Positions 1 to 11,400 of a stretch of DNA of 62,141 bases are shown here, in pieces (positions within the stretch are counted from its first letter, which is position 1; each line of letters opens with the position of its first letter). The notes under the pieces were generated by a model. It had not been told where the DNA came from. It was given only the letters and a program-made list of their open reading frames with translations, and made no database searches. The position numbers and the translations under genes were made by a program. Origin of the DNA: Bacteroidales bacterium (GTDB taxonomy: Bacteria > Bacteroidota > Bacteroidia > Bacteroidales > UBA932); the NCBI GenBank assembly GCA_028700975.1, contig JAQVRQ010000004.1, positions 1 to 62,141 of the forward strand. The letters are read 5' to 3'.

Positions 1-2
1 AT

Positions 3-2006
3 GCAGAAAAGCAGGCAGTTCCAATAACTAAAAGTACTATTACCGTCGAAAACGGAAGGCTTACACCTGAAGTGATGCACAGTATGGGGAAACTATCAGA
101 TCCTCAGGTATCTCCTGACGGAAGCGAGATTCTTTATGGTGTAGCATATACAAGTATTCCTGAGAATAAAAATAACAGAGAATTATTTGTTATGAATACC
201 GATGGTTCTGACGTAAGGCAACTTACTAGCTCTGCCATCAGCGAAAACAACGCAAGATGGATTAACGATGGTAAAGAGATAGCCTACCTTTCGGGCGGAC
301 AAATTTGGATAATGGGCAAGGATGGCTCAAAAGCCAGGAAAATCAGTAATTACGAACCAGGAATCAACGAGTTTGAGTTTTCTCAGGATGGGAATAAAAT
401 ACTCTTTGTAAGCGAAATAAAAGCCGACAAAAAGGCTATTGATATTTGGCCGGATCTTGATAAAGCAAACGGCAGGATGTACTCAGATCTTATGTACAGA
501 CACTGGGACCATTTTGTAGAAAATATCCCTCACTCATTCATTGCAGACTTTGATGGGGTGAGTATTAATAATGTAACTGATATCCTGGAAGGTGAACCTT
601 ATGAGCTTCCAACTCTTCCTTTTGGAGGAATTGAGCAGCTCTCTTGGAGCCCGGATGGCTCAATGATTCTGTACTCTAGCAGAAAAGTTACCGGAAAAGA
701 TTATGCCTACTCAACTAATACAGATATATATCTTTATAATATTGAGGATAAGAGCCACGAAAATCTTACAGAAGGTATGCCAGGATACGATACAGACCCA
801 CTTTTTTCACCGGACGGGAAGAGCATCTCTTGGATCTCAATGGAGAGGGCAGGATTCGAAGCAGATAAAAGAAGAATATTTATAATGGATCTTGAGACAA
901 GGGTGAAAACCGAGTTGACAACAGATTTCCCATACAATGCAGAAAGTATCACCTGGCTTGCAGACGGGTCCGGCCTATATTTCACATCTTGCGTAAAGGC
1001 TCTTACAGGTGTTTATCACGTAAATCTTGCAGACAAGGAGATAAGGCAAGTTGTAGAGGGTCAGTACGATTTTGACGGAGTTCAACTTGCAGGAGAGAGA
1101 CTTGTTGGCACATATAAGAGTATGTCAATGCCAAATGAGATTGTGTCAATTAATCCTCAAGATGGTTCATTTAAGCAACTTTCGTTTGAAAACAAGCATC
1201 TGCTTGATCAGATAACAATGGGAAAAGTTGAGGAGAGATGGATTAAAACAGTCGACAATAAAGATATGCATATGTGGGTTATTTATCCACCAAATTTTGA
1301 CTCGACAAAAGTCTATCCAGCAATTCTTTTCTGCCTAGGTGGACCTCAAGGAACCTTAAGCCAGAGTTGGTCTTATCGTTGGAATTTCCAGCTTATGGCA
1401 GCTAACGATTATATAGTTATCCTTCCTAATAGAAGAGGAACCACTGCATTTGGACAAGAGTGGACAGATCAAATATCCGGAGATTATATAGGTCTGAATA
1501 TGCAGGATTATTTTTCATCCGTAAAGGAGATGAAAAAAGAGAAATATGTGGGTAAAGTTGGAGCCGTTGGAGCTAGCTATGGTGGTTATTCTGTTTTTTA
1601 CCTCGCAGGAATTCATAAAGGGATGTTTTCAGCATTCATTGCACACGCAGGAATTTTCAATCAGGAGCATATGTATATGACAACAGAGGAGTTATGGTTC
1701 CCGCATTGGGATAACGGAGGAGCTCCTTGGGATGACAATCCTGTTGCCAAAAGACATTACGCAAACTCTCCTCATAAACTTGTAAAAAACTGGGATACCC
1801 CTATCCTTATTACTCACGGAGAGATGGATTACCGAGTTCCGGTTGACCAGGGAATGGCTGCATTCAATGCTGCCAAAGCACTGGGAGTACCATCGGAATT
1901 ACTTCTTTTCCCTGGTGAAAACCACTGGATATTAAAACCTCAGAATAGCATTCAGTGGAACAGAGTATTCTTCTCTTGGTTGGATAAATGGCTTAAAATT
2001 AATTAA
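3..2006 (+). CDS. S9 family prolyl oligopeptidase-type peptidase (5' end outside window)
   Basis: Serine peptidase of the prolyl oligopeptidase / acylaminoacyl peptidase type, expected to cleave short peptides in the periplasm. The track starts at an internal ATG (72), but the frame is open to the left edge, so the true start and any signal peptide lie outside. The N-terminal two thirds carries WD40-like propeller blades ('SWSPDGSMILYSS', 'LFSPDGKSISW'). The C-terminal alpha/beta hydrolase domain shows the nucleophile motif GASYGG (Ser502 counted from the track start), Asp in 'GEMDYRVP' and His in 'GENHW', so the triad looks complete. It lies 7 bp upstream of a second S9 peptidase, so the two are probably co-transcribed. 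The family is certain; the substrate is unknown. Confidence 0.92.
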   Translation, partial: AEKQAVPITKSTITVENGRLTPEVMHSMGKLSDPQVSPDGSEILYGVAYTSIPENKNNRELFVMNTDGSDVRQLTSSAISENNARWINDGKEIAYLSGGQIWIMGKDGSKARKISNYEPGINEFEFSQDGNKILFVSEIKADKKAIDIWPDLDKANGRMYSDLMYRHWDHFVENIPHSFIADFDGVSINNVTDILEGEPYELPTLPFGGIEQLSWSPDGSMILYSSRKVTGKDYAYSTNTDIYLYNIEDKSHENLTEGMPGYDTDPLFSPDGKSISWISMERAGFEADKRRIFIMDLETRVKTELTTDFPYNAESITWLADGSGLYFTSCVKALTGVYHVNLADKEIRQVVEGQYDFDGVQLAGERLVGTYKSMSMPNEIVSINPQDGSFKQLSFENKHLLDQITMGKVEERWIKTVDNKDMHMWVIYPPNFDSTKVYPAILFCLGGPQGTLSQSWSYRWNFQLMAANDYIVILPNRRGTTAFGQEWTDQISGDYIGLNMQDYFSSVKEMKKEKYVGKVGAVGASYGGYSVFYLAGIHKGMFSAFIAHAGIFNQEHMYMTTEELWFPHWDNGGAPWDDNPVAKRHYANSPHKLVKNWDTPILITHGEMDYRVPVDQGMAAFNAAKALGVPSELLLFPGENHWILKPQNSIQWNRVFFSWLDKWLKIN

Positions 2007-2013
2007 CAGAATA

Positions 2014-4821
2014 ATGAAAAAAATCATATCTATAGTACTGTTAGCTCTGTCAATATCTGCTTACGGACAGAAAAAAAACATTGACCACTCTGTATACGAT
2101 GATTGGAAAAGTGTTGGAAACGTTCAAATCACAGATAACGGACAATTCTCACTTTATCAGGTCAATGCTCAAGAGGGTGATGGTTACTTGGTGGCTCTTA
2201 ACCTATCAAACTTACAAAAAGAGAGTTTTCCCCGCGGAAACGGAGCTAGAATAACTCCAAATGGAGAGTTTGCCCTCTTTACAATTAAGCCTCTCTTTTC
2301 ACAGACAAAAGAGGCAAAAATTAAAAAGAGCAAGCCGGACCAAATGCCTAAAGATACGTTGGCAATATACAATTTAAAGAACAAAGATTTTAAAACATTC
2401 CCCTATTTAAAAGGGTTTAAAATGGCAAAGTGGGGTAATAAATATCTTGCCTTTCAAACCACTCCCCCTGCAGACACCTCAAAAGGGAAAAAGCCTGTAA
2501 AAAAAGATAAAGACGAGGGAAGCGATCTTTTTGTTTATAATTTAAATAGTGGCATCGTTGACACATTAAAATATGTAGCTGAATATGATTTTTCAAGGGG
2601 AGGTGACACACTCTTTTATGTGGCAAGGCCAAATTTAAAAGATTCTCTAAATAAACCCGGGCTATATATGTACAACCCGGCGAACAAATCAGTTATAACA
2701 ATTATTGAAACAACTATAAAGCAGAGTGTTAAACTACCCGAAGTTAGTGAAGACAATACTAAAATGGTTTTCTTTGCCAAGCTTGACACTACCAAAAAGA
2801 ATAAGGATAAAAATATATCTATTTTAGAGTTCAAGTCAGGAATGGAGAGTGCAAAAATATTACTGGACAACAATTTTGCATCGCTACCAAAAGGTATGAT
2901 AATAAGTGAAAACAGAGATCTCGCATTTAACAAAGAGGGTACACGATTATTCTTTGGAATAGCTCCCATTTTGCCTGAAAAGGATACTACAAATAAAGAC
3001 CCGGAAGTGGCAAAACTTGATATATGGCACTATGCAGAACCATATATTCAGCCAATGCAGCTTAGAAATCTTCAGAGGGAGATGCGTAAAAGCTATTTAA
3101 GTAAAATTGAGCTAGATGGAGACCCTAATTTTGTTCAATTAGCCAAAGAGGAGTACGAGAATGTAATTATACCTGCTAAATGGTCTTACAACAAAGGAAT
3201 TGCTGTAACCAATTACAGTTACAGGCTTGAATCACAATGGGATGCCAATCCAAAAAGAGACCTATACATAATAGATATTACAACAGGAGCAGCAAAACTG
3301 GTTACTAAAGGTGAATATATGAGTAGCTACTCCTTCTCACCCGAGGGTAATTTCTTTGTATGGTATAATAACAGTGATAAAAACTGGTATTCTCTAAACA
3401 TACCTGAGGAGAAAGTGGTATCACTAACTGAAGGGATGAACATCTCTTTTGCTGATGAACTTCACGACTCTCCATCTATGGCATCTTCATACGGAAACGG
3501 AGGCTGGACAGAAGAGGATAAAGCGATATTTATATACGACAGATACGATATATGGAAATTTGACCCAACAGCAAAGAAAAGTCCTCTCAATTTTACCGAG
3601 GGTAAAGGTAAAGCAGAAGGAATTACCTTTAGAATAACAAGGCCGGACCGTGATTTCAGAGACTCAGAACCTTTTGGAGAAAAATCCGAATTCATCTTTA
3701 CAGCATTTAATAATAAAACAAAAGAGAGCGGATTTTACTCCAAAGATCTTAAATCAAGAAAGCCCGTTCTGAAAGAATGGACTTTGGAGCCATTTTCATT
3801 CTCCTCTCTTAAGATGAGTAAGACCGGGAAAGAGCTTGTATATGTAAAAGCAAATTTTTCAAACTCACCGGATATATGGATTTCAAAAGAGAACTTTAAG
3901 AATCAAATAAAAGTTTCAGACATTAACCCGCAACAAAAAGATTATAACTGGGGAACTGTAGAGCTTGTAAACTGGAAATCAGCTACAGGAATTGAACTTG
4001 AAGGTCTTCTATACAAACCAGAAAACTTTGACCCGTCAAAGAAATACCCTATGCTGGTCTATTTTTACGAGAGGAATTCGCATCTCCTTTACTCATACAG
4101 AGCACCTGCTCCAAGTAGATCAACAATCAATATTCCATATTTTGTAAGTAATGAATATATTGTATTCATCCCGGATATTGCATATGAAATTGGACATCCC
4201 GGAAAGAGTGCAATAGATTGTATTGTACCAGGCGTTAAAATGCTTTGCGAGAACTCTTGGGTAGACAGTGATAATGTTGCTATTCAAGGACAGAGCTGGG
4301 GAGGTTACCAGGTTGCATATATGATTACTAAACCTGAAACCTTTAAATGGAAAGCTGGTGGTGCAGGTGCTCCGGTTTCAAATATGACTAGCGCATATGG
4401 TGGAATAAGATGGGGTTCCGGAATGGTTAGGCAATTCCAGTACGAACATACACAAAGTAGAATTGGCAAAACCCTTTGGGAGGCTCCCGAATTGTATATT
4501 GAGAACTCTCCTCTGTTTTTTGCAGACAAGGTTGAGACACCGCTTCTAATTATGCATAACGATGCTGACGATGCAGTCCCTTGGTATCAAGGAATTGAGT
4601 ACTTCACAGCCCTACGCAGACTAGGCAAGCCAGTTTGGATGTTGCAGTACAACAATGAAGTACACAATCTCTCCAAAAGAGTTAACGCAAAAGACTTGAG
4701 CATAAGACTTGCACAATTTTTTGATCACTATCTGAAAGGTGCTCCAATGCCTGTTTGGATGAAACGAGGTGTTCCGGCATCATTAAAGGGAATAGATTAT
4801 GGATATGATTTAACTGAATAA
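2014..4821 (+). CDS. S9 family peptidase, exported
   Basis: A 935-residue exported serine peptidase of the prolyl oligopeptidase family. A short signal peptide (MKKIISIVLLALSISAYGQ) precedes a long propeller-like region and a C-terminal alpha/beta hydrolase domain. The catalytic residues seen are Ser761 in GQSWGGY, an Asp in 'NDADDAVPWYQG' (around residues 850-853) and His884 in 'NNEVHNL'. The domain order resembles the upstream S9 gene, but the two sequences are clearly different, so this is a functional pairing rather than a recent duplication. The start is 7 bp after the upstream stop, indicating one operon. Its likely role is periplasmic or surface oligopeptide breakdown; the cleavage specificity cannot be read. 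Confidence 0.93.
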   Translation: MKKIISIVLLALSISAYGQKKNIDHSVYDDWKSVGNVQITDNGQFSLYQVNAQEGDGYLVALNLSNLQKESFPRGNGARITPNGEFALFTIKPLFSQTKEAKIKKSKPDQMPKDTLAIYNLKNKDFKTFPYLKGFKMAKWGNKYLAFQTTPPADTSKGKKPVKKDKDEGSDLFVYNLNSGIVDTLKYVAEYDFSRGGDTLFYVARPNLKDSLNKPGLYMYNPANKSVITIIETTIKQSVKLPEVSEDNTKMVFFAKLDTTKKNKDKNISILEFKSGMESAKILLDNNFASLPKGMIISENRDLAFNKEGTRLFFGIAPILPEKDTTNKDPEVAKLDIWHYAEPYIQPMQLRNLQREMRKSYLSKIELDGDPNFVQLAKEEYENVIIPAKWSYNKGIAVTNYSYRLESQWDANPKRDLYIIDITTGAAKLVTKGEYMSSYSFSPEGNFFVWYNNSDKNWYSLNIPEEKVVSLTEGMNISFADELHDSPSMASSYGNGGWTEEDKAIFIYDRYDIWKFDPTAKKSPLNFTEGKGKAEGITFRITRPDRDFRDSEPFGEKSEFIFTAFNNKTKESGFYSKDLKSRKPVLKEWTLEPFSFSSLKMSKTGKELVYVKANFSNSPDIWISKENFKNQIKVSDINPQQKDYNWGTVELVNWKSATGIELEGLLYKPENFDPSKKYPMLVYFYERNSHLLYSYRAPAPSRSTINIPYFVSNEYIVFIPDIAYEIGHPGKSAIDCIVPGVKMLCENSWVDSDNVAIQGQSWGGYQVAYMITKPETFKWKAGGAGAPVSNMTSAYGGIRWGSGMVRQFQYEHTQSRIGKTLWEAPELYIENSPLFFADKVETPLLIMHNDADDAVPWYQGIEYFTALRRLGKPVWMLQYNNEVHNLSKRVNAKDLSIRLAQFFDHYLKGAPMPVWMKRGVPASLKGIDYGYDLTE

Positions 4822-4844
4822 TAACTATTTGAAAAAAATTTAGT

Positions 4845-4852
4845 TAAATTTG
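4845..4852 (+). promoter_or_regulatory. -7 promoter element (TAAATTTG)
   Basis: TAAATTTG matches the Bacteroidota -7 consensus TAnnTTTG and lies 38 bp before the ATG chosen for the first sensor kinase. I see no good -33 TTTG at 19-21 bp. The track start (GTG at 4852) overlaps this element, which argues for the downstream ATG. Confidence 0.5.
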
Positions 4853-4890
4853 TGCAGGAGAGAGATACTCTTATAAATCATAACCATAAT

Positions 4891-7800
4891 ATGACCTGCA
4901 AGAACTTAATCAATATAACAAGACAACTGCTATCAATTGCAGTTGTCTTGTTCTTCTTTAATGCCTGCAAAGAGACTAATAGTGAGATCGTCAGCCCCTC
5001 AACACCTCAATCCAGGGTTATTGAAGGTAAGATTTTTAAACAGGATAGTCTTAAAAAAGCTGTGGTTGTAAAAGCCGGAACTCCCCGGGTTGTCGTTGTA
5101 AAAAAAGAACCTATAAAAAAGAGAAAAGGTAATATCATACAGGCCGGCACTCCTACAAAACTTAAAATTGAGAACTCAAATATAATCACACCGGGGAAAG
5201 AGGGAATCCCGATTCCCATTGTTACGGTAATAAATGAAAAAGTTGTAACCACATTACCCCCGGAGAGGATTGAAGCTAAAAATGCGTATTTCAGAGATAG
5301 AAATCCATTCAATTTTAGCTCTATTGGAAAACTTCAGGGTTTGAGACACGATCAGATTAGAGCAATGACTGAAGACACATTTGGGAATCTTTGGCTTGGG
5401 ACAGACGACGGACTTACTAAATATGACGGAAGGTATCTATACCACTATACAACTCAACAAGGGTTAAGCAACAGCTTAATACTTTCTGTTCTGCACGACT
5501 CAAAGGGAAACATCTGGGCAGGAACCTTTAGGGGTGGTGCAGTTAAATTTGACGGACAAGAATTTCATATATTCACATCAGAAGATGGGCTTCCAAGCGA
5601 CATTGTCAACTGGATAGAAGAGGATAGCTCAGGAAATATTTGGATGGCCACCGGTGGAGGAGTAGTTAAATATGATGGAGAAAGTATAACTGTATATACC
5701 GAGGAGAATGGTCTGTGTGATAATGACGCCCGGTTTCTAATGATCGACAGGTACGGAAAACTATGGATTACGACAAATCTTGGCGGAATATCCCGCTTTG
5801 ACGGAGAGAGCTTTACCAACTTCACAAAAAATGAGGGACTCCCCCAAGATGAAGCAACAGCTTTATGTGAAGATAGAAAAGGGAACATATGGATAGGTCT
5901 CTCCACAATGGGATTAATTAAATTTGACGGCTCCAGCTTCTATCTTTACAATAATGACTCCGGGCTTGAAGATGGTGGAATAAGAAGTATTATGGAGGAT
6001 TGGAGGGGAAATCTATGGATTGGAACTACAAGAAGCGGGCTATTGCAGTTTGACGGTAATAGTTTTATCAATTATAGTATTGATGAAGGCCTAAACTCTG
6101 AATACATAAGATGTTTACACGAAGATAGATCCGGCAACATTTGGATTGGTACCAGATCTGCCGGATTAGTCAGATATAAAGGTGACTTATTTACTCACAG
6201 AACCATCGATGACGGGCTAAGCAACAGCCGAGTTATGAGCATTTTGGAAGACACTAAGGGCACTCTCTGGCTGGGAACTTTTGGAGGCTATATATCTTTG
6301 ATAACAGATAGAAAAAACCAAAACGGAGACGTTTCTTACTCACTTTTTGGCCCAAATCAAGGGCTGAATAGTTCACGAATATATAGCATAATAGAGACAC
6401 CGGAGGGAAAAATTTGGCTGGGTACAGATGGAGGTGGCATCACCCAGTTTGATGGACAGAGAAGTATTACCTATACAACCAAAGAGGGACTTTGTGATAA
6501 TACCATACGAGATATAGCTCAAACTGCCTCCGGAGAGCTATGGATTGCCAGCTACGGAGGAGGAGCCTCACTTTTTAATGGTAAGAGCTTTTCAAATTAC
6601 TCCACATCTAATGGCCTTAGCAGCAACAATATTATGGCCATTCACGAAGATAGCAGAGGTATAGTATGGTTTGCTACAGATGGTGGAGGTATTACACTTT
6701 TTAATGGAGAAGAGTTTACTCATTACACAACAAATGAAGGTTTCTGCTGCAATGTTGTTTATAGTATAGCAGAGGATGACAATGGAGATATTTGGATCGG
6801 CACTGGAGGGGAGGGAGTTCTCAGATTTGATGGTGAAAAATTCACACACTATTCCATAAAAGAGGGGCTAAACAACGAATACGTCCTTTCACTTTTAAAA
6901 GATTCAAAAGGTAATATATGGGCAGGAACCAGATATGGTATAAATAGAATTTCAAAAGACCCCTCTCGAAATGAATATAAAATTAGGAGCTATAATTATG
7001 AAGAGGGCTTCATTGGAATGGGCTGTAATCTTGGAGCCATTGAAGAGCTATCAAATGGTGAAATTATTGTTGGCACAACTGATCGTCTGACAAAATTCCA
7101 CGGAGACAAGGAGCCTCAAAGTGGAGCTCCATTCACAATGCAACTTACAAATTTACTAGTATTCAACGAAGAAATACCTTGGGTCCAACTAAACTCGTTA
7201 AAAGACTCCCTTTTCCAACTTAAAAACGGCTTACTGCTTAAAAACATAAAAATATCCGGGATATCCAGATGGAATAATATTCCAATTGACCTTGAATTAC
7301 CCCACAAGCTAAATTATATAACTTTCAAATTTATTGCTGTTACACAGAATGAAATAGCCAAAGTTCGTTATGAGTATATGCTTGATGGGCTTGACAAAAC
7401 TTGGAATAATGCCTCAACTGTTACTGAGATACCATATGTTAATTTATCTCCCGGAAGATACTCCTTTAAAGTGAGAGCAACTTCAAGCGAGGGAAAGAGG
7501 AGCGAAGAGGTAACTTACAACTTTAGAATTAAACCTCCTTGGTGGCAGACTTACTGGTTCTATGTTCTACTGTTTAGCTTATTTATATTATTCTTCTACT
7601 TATTTATTAAATATAGAGAGCGAATTTTAAAAAGAGATAAAGAGCTACTTGAGCTGAAGGTTCAAGAGCAAACGGAAGAACTTCTACTTAAAAATAATGA
7701 ACTAGAGGTAATTAATATGGAGAAAGACAAGCTCTTTTCCGTTATTGCTCACGATCTGAGAGGTCCTTTTGGAACCTTCCTGGGACTTACTCAGATAATG

Positions 7801-8409
7801 TCTGAAGATTTCTCCTCTTTTACAGAAAAGGAACTTAGATCTTTTGCCGAAAATATGAACAGTACCGCAAAAAATCTATTCAATCTCTTGGAAAACCTCC
7901 TTCACTGGGCTAAAATGCAAAGACAAGCAGTTCCATTCAACCCTGTTGAAATAGAGCTAAAATACTCAATAATTGACAATTTGGGATGGGTTTCTGATTC
8001 AGCAAAGAAAAAAGGGATTAGTTTAATTATTGATATTCCTGAAGACTTAAAAATTGTAGCAGATGAGAGTATGTTGCAAACAATTATCAGAAATATTGTA
8101 AGCAATTCCGTTAAATTCACCCCGGAGGGTGGTGAGGTTTCAATAAAATCAATAATTACTGATGGGATTATTGAGATTATTGTAAAAGATAGTGGAATTG
8201 GAATGGATGAGGAGTTAAAAAATAACATATTCAAACTAGGGAATAAAAGTGGAAGAAGCGGTACCGATGGAGAGCCTAGTACAGGACTTGGTCTTATAAT
8301 TTGTAAAGAGTTGGTGGAATTGCATAAAGGCACAATACTTGTTGAGAGTTCCCCGAAAAATGGATCCAAATTCATTATTAGACTTCCAATAAAACAGGAA
8401 CGAGATTGA
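4891..8409 (+). CDS. Two-component sensor histidine kinase with Reg_prop propeller and Y_Y_Y domain
   Basis: A 1172-residue membrane sensor kinase resembling the sensor half of hybrid two-component systems. I moved the start from GTG 4852 to ATG 4891, which gives a clean lipoprotein signal ending in 'FFNAC'. After a basic, Val-rich linker come about fourteen ~42-residue Reg_prop repeats of the type 'GNIWIGT..GG..KFDG'. These are followed by a Y_Y_Y domain, one transmembrane helix (around residues 887-907), HisKA with phospho-acceptor His954 in 'AHDLRGP', and a HATPase with N-box 'NIVSNSVKF' and G-box 'DSGIGM/STGLGL'. There is no receiver or AraC domain, so its partner regulator is elsewhere. 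A paralogue follows 7 bp downstream. The ligand is unknown; related sensors detect glycans. Confidence 0.9.
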   Translation: MTCKNLINITRQLLSIAVVLFFFNACKETNSEIVSPSTPQSRVIEGKIFKQDSLKKAVVVKAGTPRVVVVKKEPIKKRKGNIIQAGTPTKLKIENSNIITPGKEGIPIPIVTVINEKVVTTLPPERIEAKNAYFRDRNPFNFSSIGKLQGLRHDQIRAMTEDTFGNLWLGTDDGLTKYDGRYLYHYTTQQGLSNSLILSVLHDSKGNIWAGTFRGGAVKFDGQEFHIFTSEDGLPSDIVNWIEEDSSGNIWMATGGGVVKYDGESITVYTEENGLCDNDARFLMIDRYGKLWITTNLGGISRFDGESFTNFTKNEGLPQDEATALCEDRKGNIWIGLSTMGLIKFDGSSFYLYNNDSGLEDGGIRSIMEDWRGNLWIGTTRSGLLQFDGNSFINYSIDEGLNSEYIRCLHEDRSGNIWIGTRSAGLVRYKGDLFTHRTIDDGLSNSRVMSILEDTKGTLWLGTFGGYISLITDRKNQNGDVSYSLFGPNQGLNSSRIYSIIETPEGKIWLGTDGGGITQFDGQRSITYTTKEGLCDNTIRDIAQTASGELWIASYGGGASLFNGKSFSNYSTSNGLSSNNIMAIHEDSRGIVWFATDGGGITLFNGEEFTHYTTNEGFCCNVVYSIAEDDNGDIWIGTGGEGVLRFDGEKFTHYSIKEGLNNEYVLSLLKDSKGNIWAGTRYGINRISKDPSRNEYKIRSYNYEEGFIGMGCNLGAIEELSNGEIIVGTTDRLTKFHGDKEPQSGAPFTMQLTNLLVFNEEIPWVQLNSLKDSLFQLKNGLLLKNIKISGISRWNNIPIDLELPHKLNYITFKFIAVTQNEIAKVRYEYMLDGLDKTWNNASTVTEIPYVNLSPGRYSFKVRATSSEGKRSEEVTYNFRIKPPWWQTYWFYVLLFSLFILFFYLFIKYRERILKRDKELLELKVQEQTEELLLKNNELEVINMEKDKLFSVIAHDLRGPFGTFLGLTQIMSEDFSSFTEKELRSFAENMNSTAKNLFNLLENLLHWAKMQRQAVPFNPVEIELKYSIIDNLGWVSDSAKKKGISLIIDIPEDLKIVADESMLQTIIRNIVSNSVKFTPEGGEVSIKSIITDGIIEIIVKDSGIGMDEELKNNIFKLGNKSGRSGTDGEPSTGLGLIICKELVELHKGTILVESSPKNGSKFIIRLPIKQERD

Positions 8410-8416
8410 AAAATTG

Positions 8417-11400
8417 ATGAAGCAAGTTCTGGTATATCTGTTTATCCTTTCAGTTACACTTGTCTCCTGTAAAAGAGAGAGTGCGACAAATGAGTCGCAT
8501 CTACAACCTGCCATACTTACAATTAAAGGATATGTTGTTCCATCTGATTCTGTATTACCTCCCGATACTACCCGTATCAAAATCCCAAATGGCGTACCTG
8601 TGAGGATGTCACCCCCTTTTGCACTAAGTACAAACCAAAGCAACATCCCTCTCTCTCTGAAAATCAGCAAAATGATAACTACTACCAGACATATTGGTGC
8701 TGGCGAATACAAAATTCCAAGTGTAGTTCAATTTAATGAGAGTAAAAAAATGGTTGGGTTTCCTGTTAGAGTTCAAGTAAAAGAGCCTCTTTATAAAGAG
8801 ATTAATCCCGGAAGTTTTTTCTATTACAACACTACACAAGGGCTACTACACGATCAAATTAGGGCATTGGCTCAAGATTCCATTGGTAATATATGGATAG
8901 GAACAGACAGAGGGTTGTCAAGATACGATGGAAAGGACCTCTATCATTTTACAGAGAATCAAGGTCTGGTAAATGAACTGATAAATGTACTATTTATTGA
9001 TTCCAAACAAAATATTTGGATAAGTACATATGAGGGAGGTGTTACAAGGTACGATGGTAAGTATTTTACCAAAATATCCACTCAAGAGGGCCTGCCCCAC
9101 GAACTGGTAAATTGTATCTTTGAAGATAGACATAACAGAATTTGGTTTGGAACAAGAAGAGGCCTTGTTATGTATGAGGAGGATAAACTTACAATATTTA
9201 CGACAGAAAACGGACTTTCTGCAAACGATGTAAGATCAATTATTGAAGATGGGTCCGGGAAAATGTGGATTGCTACATACGGAGGTGGTATCTCTATATA
9301 CGATGGAGATAGTTTCTCTGTTTTCACTACAAAAGAGGGGCTTATTCAAGATCATATCTCCCTTTTATTCAGAGATAGCAAAAACAATATCTGGATAAGT
9401 ACTGCCTTTATGGGTATAATAAAATATGATGGAAGAGCACTAACATCATACACAACCAAGGAGGGACTTGGTAATAACTCTATTAGAAGTATCCTTGAGG
9501 ATAGGGATGGCAATATGTGGTTTGGCAATTCAAATGGAAATCTCACTCGTTTTGACGGAAGTGCAATGAGAGTTTACGGGAAAAGTGACGGACTTGTCGC
9601 TGAGGCTATAAGAAGCTCCCTGCAGGACAAAAACGGGAATATATGGTTTGGTACAAGAGGAGCAGGACTTGTGAGATTTGAAGGGAGATTATTCTCACAT
9701 TACACAGAACAAGAGGGACTTACAAGTGCCCGCATATCAAATATCAATGAAGACCACAACGGCAAGCTGTGGATAAGCACTTTTGGTGGTCATATTAATA
9801 TTTTGACTGAAGGAGTATCAAATAGTGTGAAAAGACAATATATTCAACACTTTGGTCCTGAATCCGGTTTTAATAATAGATTTGTTTTTAAGACTGTAAC
9901 AGACTCGGAGGGAAGGATATGGATTGCATCTGATTTCAACGGATTAGTAATGTATAATGGCTCTAAGTTGTTTAATTATGATGAAAAATCCGGTATACCA
10001 GGAAAGATTGTAACGCTTGTAGAAACGGACAACTCCGGAAGAATCTGGCTCTCTACAATGCGAACTGGAATTTCTCTGTTAGATGGAGATAAACTTATTA
10101 ACTACAGAATTAGAAATGGAATAAGTGGCAATCATTTAAGAAGCTTTTTACAAGACAGTAAAAATAATATTTGGCTTGGTACAGCAGGCGGAGGAGTTAC
10201 AAAATTTGATGGTAAATCATTTATCCATTTCAACAAGAAACACGGCTTCTTTACAGACACAATAAATGATATTATTGAAGATAACAGGGGTATTATATGG
10301 ATGGCAAGCGTAGGGAGTGGATTAATCAGATATGATGGTGAAAGCTTCATAAGATATTCAGAAGAGAGTGGTCTTAAAAGTAATGCGCTATCAAGCATCA
10401 TCCAGGATAGAAAAGGAGACCTGTGGATAGGTACAAGATATGGCCTATATCAAATTAAAAAGAGAGTTCTGGAGTCTATTGATACTATTAACAGGGGAAT
10501 TTCGCTGAATAGCTATGGAGTTGAACAGGGATTTATGGGAATGGAGTGTAGAAAAGAGGCTCTACACGAGGCTTCTGATGGTACAATCTGGATAGGAACA
10601 GAGAATAGATTAACGGCCTATCACGGCGGAAGCACTACAGAGAACGAGATACCTCCATCATTACAAATCACAAACATTCAACTTTTTAACGAAGATGTCC
10701 CTTGGAGTTCAATTTGTGCTTATCCAGACAGCACTATTACCCTGAAAAACGGAATAAAGATTAATCACATTAAAATCAAAGATGTATCAGAATGGTACGC
10801 AATCCCCCAAAATTTAAAACTAAACAGAAAATCTAACTACATCACATTTCAGTTCATTGCAACAACTCACTCTAAGACTAGCAAAATAAAATACCAGTAT
10901 ATGCTTGAAGGGCTTGACAAGAACTGGAGCTCATCAACGGAAAGAACAGAGGTCTCATACGGCAATCTAAAACAGGGCAATTATACCTTCAGAGTTAAAT
11001 CTCTAGCGGGAAATGGACTAGAGAGCAATGAATCTAGCTTCTCATTCAAAATTAAGCCATCCTGGTGGGAGACAATATTTGTTCAAATACTAGTAATCCT
11101 ATTGGTTATATATTTATTACTTAAGTATATCCGGCACAGAACTAAAACACTAAATAAAGAAAAAGAGCAATTGGAAAATAGGCTCTGCGAAACAAGTGCA
11201 GAGCTTGAAAAGAGCTTGAAAAGAGCTCAAATTTTAAACCACGAAAAAGAGAAAGTGTTTTCAATTATTTCAAATGATTTAAGAGGGTCAATTAGTAGCT
11301 TTTTGGGAATAACTAAAACAATGAAGTCTGCCCAATCAATTAACAACCTTTTAGATAACCTCCTTCAATGGTCTGCTATACAACAAAACAATATCCTCTT

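Noticed and set aside
4852-4890. GTG start of the first sensor kinase as given in the ORF track
   Set aside because: It overlaps the TAAATTTG promoter box and would put hydrophilic residues before a clear lipoprotein signal starting at ATG 4891.
8236-8712. Minus-strand 158-residue ORF across the two kinase genes
   Set aside because: It is antisense to two well-supported genes and has no protein-like features; it is a shadow frame.
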